Source: Candidatus Magasanikbacteria bacterium RIFCSPHIGHO2_02_FULL_47_14 | Lineage (GTDB): Bacteria > Patescibacteriota > Patescibacteriia > Magasanikbacterales > UBA922 | Direction: 5' to 3' | Assembly (NCBI GenBank): GCA_001784275.1 | Contig: MFQB01000051.1 | Location: 11,229 to 16,716, forward strand | DNA length: 5,488 nt | Notes under the pieces: model-generated | The model's input: only the letters and a program-made list of their open reading frames with translations | What the model was told of the DNA's origin: nothing | Databases searched by the model: none | Position numbers and translations under genes: made by a program | Part shown: positions 1 through 4,226 of the stretch, piece by piece | Layout of the letters: each line of letters starts with the position of its first letter | Numbering within the stretch: position 1 is the first letter of the stretch

Positions 1-2
1 AC

Positions 3-848
3 CCAAATGCGCTCTACTGGGCGTCGAGAGGAAACGGATTGTTTTTTACATACGACAATGGAAGAAGCTGGCAGCAGGCGCCGGATCCTGTTTCGAGTGG
101 TTTTATTTATTCAGTTATCGTTCACCCTGCAGATAAGTGTACGCTCTATAGTACAAACGGCGCACGTATCTTTCGTTCGACAGACTGTACTCGATCCTGG
201 ACAGAGGTCTATCGTGAGAGTACCGGCGATCGCATTATGACAGTTGCAGTCAACCCGTTTCCACCACACCAACTATACGCAGGTAAAAGCAGCGGCTCAA
301 TTTTACAAAGTACTGATAGTGGTGTGAGTTGGCATGTGATGTCCTCATTCCGTACACCAAAAATTTTGGATATATTTACAAGTCCCTACGAGGAAGGGAC
401 ACTCTACGTTGCGACGCAACAAAAGGGTCTCTATCGCTCTAAAGACGGGGGGAGTAACTGGGTTTCACTTACTGCCGGTTTGGAAGCTTTTCCGGGTGTG
501 AACGAGTATCGACGGTTTTTGATCTATCCAACAACACCCGGACTCTTGTTTTATGTGTCGACCTACGGTATTCTGCGCTCCACAGATGGTGGCGACAGTT
601 GGAATCCAATTGAGTTGATTCACCCACCCGGGAGCGCACGTATCTATGGTTTTGCAGTCAACCCAAAAAATGCGCAGGAGATTTATTATACGGCTACGAT
701 TGACTCGCGCTCAACGTTATACAAAAGTGTTGATGGGGGGCAGAGCTGGATCACAGAGAGGTTACCAAGCGGACAGATCCCAACCGTTCTTCGCATTCAT
801 CCTGAAGATGGGTGGCTCTATGCAGGATTTACTATTCCACCCCAATAA
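3..848 (+). CDS. Asp-box (BNR/sortilin-like) beta-propeller protein, 5'-truncated
   Basis: The reading frame is open from the left edge, so the gene starts outside the window; a TTG at 39 is in frame but lies inside a propeller repeat (an ALYWASRGNG-type strand precedes it) and is not the start. The visible 281 residues hold six Asp-box motifs of the form S-x-D-x-G-x-x-W, beginning near bases 48, 177 (degenerate, glycine missing), 309, 438, 579 and 726, about 43-49 residues apart. Between them are Y-x-x-T/S and V-N-P strands. This is the pattern of BNR, VPS10/sortilin and Ycf48-like propellers, which are usually secreted or lipid-anchored and act in binding or assembly. No catalytic residues of a sialidase can be identified, so the glycosidase label often given to such proteins is not supported. 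Any signal peptide would lie upstream. The stop is 11 bases before frr, so co-transcription is likely. Confidence 0.8.
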   Translation, partial: PNALYWASRGNGLFFTYDNGRSWQQAPDPVSSGFIYSVIVHPADKCTLYSTNGARIFRSTDCTRSWTEVYRESTGDRIMTVAVNPFPPHQLYAGKSSGSILQSTDSGVSWHVMSSFRTPKILDIFTSPYEEGTLYVATQQKGLYRSKDGGSNWVSLTAGLEAFPGVNEYRRFLIYPTTPGLLFYVSTYGILRSTDGGDSWNPIELIHPPGSARIYGFAVNPKNAQEIYYTATIDSRSTLYKSVDGGQSWITERLPSGQIPTVLRIHPEDGWLYAGFTIPPQ

Positions 849-859
849 TTTGTTTTTAT

Positions 860-1411
860 ATGATGTCAGTTGATCAGTACAAGGTAGACCTGGATAAGGT
901 GATTGAACATCTCAAGCACGACATTAGCGCGCTCAGAACCGGTCGGGCCACCCCGGCACTAGTTGAAGATGTTCTCGTTGAGGCCTATGGAACAAAGCAG
1001 CCACTGAAGTCTTTGGCGTCAATCAGTGTCTCTGATGCTAAAACCCTGGCCGTTGAACCATGGGATAAAAGTATTCTCCAGGCGATCGAAGCCGGTATTC
1101 GACTCTCACCAATTGGGATTAACCCCGTCAATGACGGCAAGTTAATTCGGCTGCCACTGCCGGATCTGACCCATGAGCGACGGATTGAGTTGATCAAGGT
1201 TTTGCATCAAAAAGCTGAGCAGGCCCGTATTGGCGCACGAAAGGTCCGAGAAGATGCGCGCGACTTTGTAGAGAAACAAGAAGATGGAAAAGCGATTTCT
1301 GAAGATGAAAAGTTTAAGTTTTTTGATCAGTTGGAAAAGATGGTAAAAGAGTACAACGAAAAGATCAAAGTGATTGCTGAAGAAAAGGAAAAGGAGATCA
1401 CGAGTATTTAG
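860..1411 (+). CDS. frr: Ribosome recycling factor
   Basis: Encodes a 183-residue protein, close to the usual 185 of RRF, which with EF-G splits the post-termination ribosome in the cytoplasm. Recognisable family blocks in order are LRTGRATPALVED (residues 25-37), the EAYGTKQPLKSLASISV hinge and domain II entry (41-57), domain II through IGINPVNDGKLIRLPLPDLT (85-104), and the return helix ERRIELIKVLHQKAEQAR followed by ARKVREDARD with the conserved R130. The charged helical C-terminus ends in two tandem TAG codons. The frame continues upstream to a non-ATG codon at 812, but that stretch overlaps the propeller gene and has no family similarity, so the ATG at 860 is chosen; the ATG at 863 is equally possible. 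No Shine-Dalgarno motif precedes either. In many bacteria frr follows pyrH; here a propeller gene takes that place. Confidence 0.97.
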   Translation: MMSVDQYKVDLDKVIEHLKHDISALRTGRATPALVEDVLVEAYGTKQPLKSLASISVSDAKTLAVEPWDKSILQAIEAGIRLSPIGINPVNDGKLIRLPLPDLTHERRIELIKVLHQKAEQARIGARKVREDARDFVEKQEDGKAISEDEKFKFFDQLEKMVKEYNEKIKVIAEEKEKEITSI

Positions 1412-1435
1412 TAGTTATCAACAGGCCCTGACCTA

Positions 1436-1465
1436 TTGACAAGTATACATTTTTTGTGGTGTAAT
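1436..1465 (+). promoter_or_regulatory. Sigma70-type promoter, extended -10
   Basis: TTGACA at 1436-1441 matches the -35 consensus exactly. After 18 bases comes TGTAAT at 1460-1465, five of six matches to the -10 consensus, preceded by TGG (1457-1459), an extended -10 element. Transcription would begin near 1472, only 25 bases after the -10/-35 region begins to leave frr behind, so it drives the downstream leader and, on read-through, the ATP-grasp gene. Confidence 0.7.
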
Positions 1466-1474
1466 GTGCGTAAT

Positions 1475-1543
1475 ATGAATCCAATTCAGATATTCAATGT
1501 CCGTCGTGATGATACAGTCTCTCTTGAGAGTGTATTGTCTTGA
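1475..1543 (+). CDS. Possible 22-residue leader peptide
   Basis: An ATG at 1475 opens a 22-codon frame ending at TGA 1541-1543. It starts MNPIQIFNV, continues RRDDTVSLE and ends SVLS. The predicted transcription start lies about three bases before the ATG, so it would be nearly leaderless. The frame contains tandem Arg codons (CGT CGT, 1502-1507) and tandem Asp codons (GAT GAT, 1508-1513) just before the sequence CTTGAGAGTG at 1523-1532, which can pair with the 5' arm of the downstream terminator. That position is where a control peptide would sit in a ribosome-mediated attenuator. It has no recognised homologue, and an ORF this short can arise by chance; its translation is inferred only from context. 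Confidence 0.3.
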   Translation: MNPIQIFNVRRDDTVSLESVLS

Positions 1544-1581
1544 TATAGATTCACGGGGTTGACCCACATCGAATACCAAAG

Positions 1582-1611
1582 ACCACTCTCAAGCCGAGAG
1601 TGGTTTTCTTT
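1582..1611 (+). terminator. Rho-independent terminator
   Basis: A nine-base-pair stem, ACCACTCTC (1582-1590) with GAGAGTGGT (1596-1604), closes a five-base loop AAGCC and runs into TTTTCTTT at 1604-1611. The form is canonical. Its 5' arm is shared with the proposed antiterminator. Confidence 0.85.
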
Positions 1612-1644
1612 AACCCGAGATTTAGGTTTTTCAGCAGACGACGA

Positions 1645-1714
1645 CACTGAGACATGTCAGATAGCCGACTCAGTGACCTCGCCTGCTATGAAAAAGCAGG
1701 ACAGTCAGTGACTG
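1645..1714 (+). repeat. Three consecutive small hairpins in the 5' region of the ATP-grasp gene
   Basis: CACTGAG (1645-1651) pairs with CTCAGTG (1669-1675). CCTGCT (1682-1687) pairs with AGCAGG (1695-1700) around loop ATGAAAA. CAGTC (1702-1706) pairs with GACTG (1710-1714) around loop AGT. They lie within the possible 29-codon ORF. The ATG of that ORF (1654) is in the loop of the first hairpin, so folding could affect its translation. They may also simply be a structured untranslated leader. Confidence 0.45.
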
Positions 1715-1743
1715 CACAACCAACGTTTGGGGAAAGAAAATGA
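1654..1743 (+). CDS. Possible 29-residue small ORF overlapping the ATP-grasp start
   Basis: ATG at 1654 opens 29 codons ending in TGA at 1741-1743, which overlaps the ATP-grasp ATG (1740-1742) as ATGA, the arrangement typical of translational coupling. The product begins MSDSRLSDLACYEK, continues AGQSVTAQPTF and ends GERK: polar, rich in Ser, Thr, Asp and Glu, with one Cys at residue 11 and no membrane segment. An in-frame TGA at 1648-1650 limits the frame upstream, so this is its only ATG start. No convincing ribosome binding site precedes it. It has no recognised homologue. Possible roles are a coupling leader peptide or a peptide substrate of the ATP-grasp enzyme; neither is shown. A chance ORF in a structured leader is the null explanation. 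Confidence 0.35.
   Translation: MSDSRLSDLACYEKAGQSVTAQPTFGERK
1729..1739 (+). promoter_or_regulatory. Ribosome binding site of the ATP-grasp gene
   Basis: GGGGA at 1729-1733 lies six bases before the ATG at 1740. It is a partial Shine-Dalgarno match and the only one in the window standing directly before a large gene; frr, the M20 gene and glyS show none. It supports 1740 as the start. Confidence 0.5.
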
Positions 1744-2816
1744 AGAAGCGCATCTTCGTTCACGACACCAGCATTCTGTCGAGCGGCGGCGCGGTTCGCG
1801 AGCCGGACGACGGCTACCATGGCCGGGGGCTGTGCGTTTCGCGGCCTGGCGATGTGGTCGCGCTCGACCGGACCTTGCGGGACGAGGCGGCCTGGCTCCA
1901 GCAGCACTACCGGAGGATCGGCATGCCGGTGGCGGACGAGGTCGTCTGGGGCGTTGAGCAGGCTCAGGCCCGGGACTTCCCGGATCACATGCTCGACCCG
2001 TTCATCTTCGACGAGCGGCCCAACTCGGTCCGCCCGAACCAGAAATGGTACAGGATCGTCACAGAGATGAACCACAAGAACCGATGCCTGCGACGGGCGC
2101 AGGCGCTCGGTGTCCCCATCCCGGACACCGTCTTCTGCGAGGATAAGTCGCAGGTCGGGGACCTCGAACAGTACAGCTACCCGCTGTACCTGAAGCTTGC
2201 AATCTCCTTCGCCGGACTCGGTGTCTGGCGGTGCGAGAACGCCAGCGAGCTCAAGACGCGGCTCCATGCCATCGAGGAGGGCATGGCCTTCCAGCTCCAG
2301 CAGCCAGCTGAAGGGACGTTCATCAACGTTTCCTACTACTGCCCCGGCAATGGCAGCTTCCGACGCGTGCTGACCACTGAGCAGATCTTGGAAGGGCCCT
2401 GCCACGTCGGCAACGGGCCGTCCAAGCTCTCTCCCTGGCGGACGACCGACCCCTTGGCGGCCTACATGGCTCGCCAGGGCATGCGAGGCTATTTCGCCTT
2501 CGACGTGGTGGCGCTGACCAAGGGGGGGTACCTCCTGATCGAGTGCAACCCGCGGTGGAACGCAAGCTGCTACCCGACCGAGATCGGGCAGCGCCTGGGC
2601 CAGACGAACTGGCAGGCGCGCAGCTTCCACACCAACCGAACGGTGGCCAACATCGACCTGGATGGTCTGGAGTTCACCCCCCGTACCCGCAGCGGCGTGA
2701 TCGTCCTCAACATGGCCCAACTGGCCCAGTTCCAGAAGGTGAGCCTCATGCTCGCCGGCCAGCCGCCCCAGATCGACGAACTCGCTCGGCGCTTGCCCGA
2801 GGTGCTCGGGAACTGA
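1740..2816 (+). CDS. ATP-grasp domain ligase of unknown substrate, GC-rich
   Basis: Encodes 358 residues. ATP-grasp enzymes activate a carboxylate as acyl phosphate and join it to an amine or other nucleophile. The N-terminal 95 residues, with RPGDVVALD (35-43), resemble a pre-ATP-grasp domain. Residues 100-190 form the first ATP-grasp subdomain, with the nucleotide-binding lysine likely K152 in LYLKLAISFAGLG and the adenine-contacting strand near FQLQQPAEG (184-192). The C-terminal subdomain has GYFAFDVVAL with D255 and the metal-binding signature IECNPRWNAS (E268, N270, R272, N274), all intact. The pre-ATP-grasp plus NPR-type ending is more like stand-alone amino acid or peptide ligases than RimK or graspetide (MvdD-type) ligases, but the substrate cannot be read from sequence. 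GC is far above its neighbours (43 of 60 bases in 1861-1920, against 29 of 60 in 3601-3660), suggesting recent transfer. ATG 1740 follows GGGGA. Confidence 0.85.
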   Translation: MKKRIFVHDTSILSSGGAVREPDDGYHGRGLCVSRPGDVVALDRTLRDEAAWLQQHYRRIGMPVADEVVWGVEQAQARDFPDHMLDPFIFDERPNSVRPNQKWYRIVTEMNHKNRCLRRAQALGVPIPDTVFCEDKSQVGDLEQYSYPLYLKLAISFAGLGVWRCENASELKTRLHAIEEGMAFQLQQPAEGTFINVSYYCPGNGSFRRVLTTEQILEGPCHVGNGPSKLSPWRTTDPLAAYMARQGMRGYFAFDVVALTKGGYLLIECNPRWNASCYPTEIGQRLGQTNWQARSFHTNRTVANIDLDGLEFTPRTRSGVIVLNMAQLAQFQKVSLMLAGQPPQIDELARRLPEVLGN

Positions 2817-2839
2817 CTGAACCAAGGAGGGTTTTTCTC

Positions 2840-2884
2840 GTCCCGCTGGCTCTGCACATCATCCGATTGTGCACCCAGCGGGAC
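2840..2884 (+). terminator. Strong GC-rich hairpin after the ATP-grasp gene, possible terminator lacking a T tract
   Basis: GTCCCGCTGG (2840-2849) pairs perfectly with CCAGCGGGAC (2875-2884), and inside it GCACA (2854-2858) pairs with TGTGC (2868-2872) around a nine-base loop. No T run follows on either strand, so it is not a canonical rho-independent terminator. Terminators without a T tract are described from high-GC bacteria, which would agree with the foreign composition of the preceding gene. Ending 20 bases before the M20 start, it could instead be a structured leader of that gene. Confidence 0.45.
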
Positions 2885-2903
2885 CTGTGCTACCTTATCT
2901 GAT

Positions 2904-3998
2904 ATGTTACATACTGTTACCTCTGAACTTATTCGCTTTCAAACAGAGGCGGGTAAGATCGAAGAATTTAAAAAAGTCTACGCATATATTGAATCTCTTT
3001 TACCAAAAGATTTTTTTTGTTTTGAATATATTGAACATACAGGTATTTTGTCTCAAGTTATTTTTTTACAAGGACAAGATTGGAAAAAGGCACGGCTTCT
3101 GCTCTGCGGTCATATTGACGTCATTCCAGCAGAACCGTCGCAATATGAACCACGGATAGAGGATGGAAAAATCTTTGGCCGTGGCTCTATTGATATGAAG
3201 TCAGGTATTGCAGCTATGGTTCTGGCGTTTAAGTCTATCGTCGAGTCTGGGGGGTTTCCATCTGTAGCCCTTCTCATCACCGGAGACGAAGAGATAGGTG
3301 GCGAAAATGGAGCCGGATATATCTCTCAAAACTTTGAACTCAAGCCAGAGTTTGTCTTGGTTCCTGACGGACCTCGCGTTGATAGAATGGAAATCACGAA
3401 CCAGGAAAAGGGCTTGCTGTGGCTCAAATTGGAAGCGAATGGAGTAGCTGCACACGGTTCACGTCCGTGGTTGGGGAAGAACGCAGTTGACCTTCTTATA
3501 GATACAATAAATCATCTCAAGGAACATTTTGGTGTTGATAATACACAGGGCTGGAAAACAACGATTTCTCTAAATAAGCTTTCCACAGATAATCAAGTTA
3601 CAAACAAGATACCTGACCGCGCTGAGGCTGTGCTGGATATCCGATTTACTGAAGAACATGGTTTAACTCCTCATGATTTTTTTGCAAACATTCAACGCCA
3701 GCTTCCTTCAGAGATAACCGCCACAGTCATCAGTAGCACAGCTCCGGTGTCTACCTCAAAATCACTGACGCAACTACAGCAGTTACAAAAAATTGCTAGC
3801 GACGTAGCCGGTGAGGAGATTGGAGTTGGATACAGTGACGCCTCACATGACGCTTCTTTTTTTGCTGCAAAAGGATTCCCAACCGCCTTGATTGGCCCGG
3901 TTGGCGGAAATTGGCATGGAAAAAACGAATGGGCAGATCTCAAAACAATGGAGATGCTGGAACAAATTTTGATAAAATATATGCAGGCATTTGTTTAA
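2904..3998 (+). CDS. M20-family zinc peptidase/deacylase (ArgE/DapE/ACY1/CPG2 type)
   Basis: Encodes 364 residues, normal for the family, which hydrolyses peptide or N-acyl amino acid bonds with two zinc ions in the cytoplasm. All expected ligands are visible: H70 with D72 in CGHIDVIP, bridging D97 in GRGSIDMKSG, catalytic E129 and ligand E130 in GDEEIGG, D155 in LVPDGPR, and H338 in GNWHGKNE. The inserted dimerisation domain (about 170-285) starts at the NQEKGLLWLKL strand and carries AAHGSRPWLGKNAVDLL with H184 and R187. The ATG at 2904 begins directly with the expected N-terminal helix (LHTVTSELIRFQT). No Shine-Dalgarno motif is present. The exact substrate (dipeptide, acyl amino acid or succinyl-diaminopimelate) is not decidable; the AAHGSRPWLG block suits general aminoacylase/carboxypeptidase members better than strict DapE. 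Composition is like frr and glyS, so it belongs to the host background. Confidence 0.93.
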   Translation: MLHTVTSELIRFQTEAGKIEEFKKVYAYIESLLPKDFFCFEYIEHTGILSQVIFLQGQDWKKARLLLCGHIDVIPAEPSQYEPRIEDGKIFGRGSIDMKSGIAAMVLAFKSIVESGGFPSVALLITGDEEIGGENGAGYISQNFELKPEFVLVPDGPRVDRMEITNQEKGLLWLKLEANGVAAHGSRPWLGKNAVDLLIDTINHLKEHFGVDNTQGWKTTISLNKLSTDNQVTNKIPDRAEAVLDIRFTEEHGLTPHDFFANIQRQLPSEITATVISSTAPVSTSKSLTQLQQLQKIASDVAGEEIGVGYSDASHDASFFAAKGFPTALIGPVGGNWHGKNEWADLKTMEMLEQILIKYMQAFV

Positions 3999-4027
3999 TC
4001 ACGAAAGTCAGCACCAAAATAGTTACG

Positions 4028-4056
4028 TTGACAGCCAGAGTAGTACATGGTATAGT
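4028..4056 (+). promoter_or_regulatory. Sigma70-type promoter of the T-box/glyS unit
   Basis: TTGACA (4028-4033), a 17-base spacer and TATAGT (4051-4056) match consensus at 11 of 12 positions with ideal spacing. Transcription would start near 4062-4064, right at the base of the first hairpin of the T-box, 30 bases after the M20 gene ends. Confidence 0.8.
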
Positions 4057-4061
4057 AAATG

Positions 4062-4199
4062 GTGCCTCACGTTGAAGCAGGGTGGCTCCTGTGGAGTGAG
4101 ACAACAACGAACTAAGTGTCCCCGACTGAGTCGGGGGAACTTGGGTGGAACCCCCCGCGCTGCGGGGCCCAAGACCTCTCAAAGGTCTTTTTATTTTTT
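4062..4199 (+). promoter_or_regulatory. Glycine T-box riboswitch with very short stem I
   Basis: A T-box senses uncharged tRNA and lets transcription proceed into the gene. The antiterminator is complete: helix A1 CTTGGG (4140-4145) with CCCAAG (4168-4173), the seven-base T-box bulge TGGAACC (4146-4152), and helix A2 CCCCGC (4153-4158) with GCGGGG (4162-4167). TGGA is complementary to the UCCA end of tRNA-Gly, whose discriminator base in bacteria is U, matching the downstream glyS. Stem III is CCCCGAC/GTCGGGG (4120-4126/4130-4136) with loop TGA. Stem I is only about 35 nt: CTCAC/GTGAG (4066-4070/4096-4100) and inner CAGG/CCTG (4078-4081/4088-4091). Candidate specifier codons are GGA at 4093-4095 on the 3' side of the internal loop (preferred) or GGC at 4084-4086 in the apical loop. 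Stem II and the distal stem I loops are not seen. Confidence 0.82.
4171..4199 (+). terminator. Rho-independent terminator of the T-box
   Basis: AAGACCT (4171-4177) pairs with AGGTCTT (4183-4189) around loop CTCAA and is followed by a long T tract to 4199. Its first three bases are also the last three of antiterminator helix A1, so antiterminator and terminator cannot both be complete. Confidence 0.88.
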
Positions 4200-4207
4200 G
4201 GTATACT
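4199..4207 (+). promoter_or_regulatory. Possible second, extended -10 promoter of glyS
   Basis: TGG followed by TATACT (4202-4207) directly after the terminator T tract has extended -10 form; no -35 match is seen at the right distance. A start near 4214 would leave about 13 bases before the glyS ATG and give T-box-independent transcription. The low-complexity T-rich context makes a chance match possible. Confidence 0.3.
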
Positions 4208-4226
4208 TACCGTATCAAGAACATAT

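Larger units (their letters stand above)
1472..1611 (+). promoter_or_regulatory. Attenuator-like transcribed leader (or ~140-nt small RNA)
   Basis: Between the promoter and the terminator, CTTGAGAGTG (1523-1532) is the exact reverse complement of CACTCTCAAG (1584-1593), ten base pairs. The second element is also the 5' arm and loop start of the terminator hairpin, so the two structures exclude each other. GAGAGTG is present twice, at 1526-1532 and 1596-1602, giving the 5' arm two competing partners. A third local hairpin, TCTC/GAGA with loop TCTT inside 1514-1533, could in turn block the antiterminator. This is the standard logic of transcription attenuation. No second promoter is visible between 1612 and 1739, so the downstream gene would depend on read-through. 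The alternative reading is a stand-alone small RNA of about 140 nt with its own terminator. Confidence 0.5.

Noticed and set aside
812..859. Upstream extension of frr to a non-ATG start at 812
   Set aside because: It overlaps the propeller gene, has no RRF similarity and would make the protein too long; the family N-terminus fits the ATG at 860 or 863.
1415..1423. TTATCAACA, one mismatch from a DnaA box
   Set aside because: A single site with no cluster, AT-rich unwinding region or dnaA/dnaN neighbour is no evidence for an origin.
1654..1743. The 29-codon ORF as a classic graspetide precursor
   Set aside because: The ATP-grasp protein ends in an NPRWNAS signature and lacks the MvdD/RimK-type features expected of graspetide ligases, and the peptide has no known core motif; kept only as a general coupled ORF.
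1686..2825. A 379-codon open frame on the minus strand opposite the ATP-grasp gene
   Set aside because: Long antisense frames are expected opposite GC-rich genes; the translation has no recognisable domain, while the + strand frame has intact ATP-grasp motifs.
1710..2825. Imperfect direct repeat flanking the GC-rich gene, GACTGCACAACCAA (1710-1723) and GACTGAACCAA (2815-2825)
   Set aside because: It needs a three-base gap, is short and its right copy overlaps the stop codon; not convincing as a target-site duplication.
2824..2830. AAGGAGG, a perfect Shine-Dalgarno sequence after the ATP-grasp stop
   Set aside because: No ATG, GTG or TTG lies within a usable distance; the M20 start is 73 bases away.
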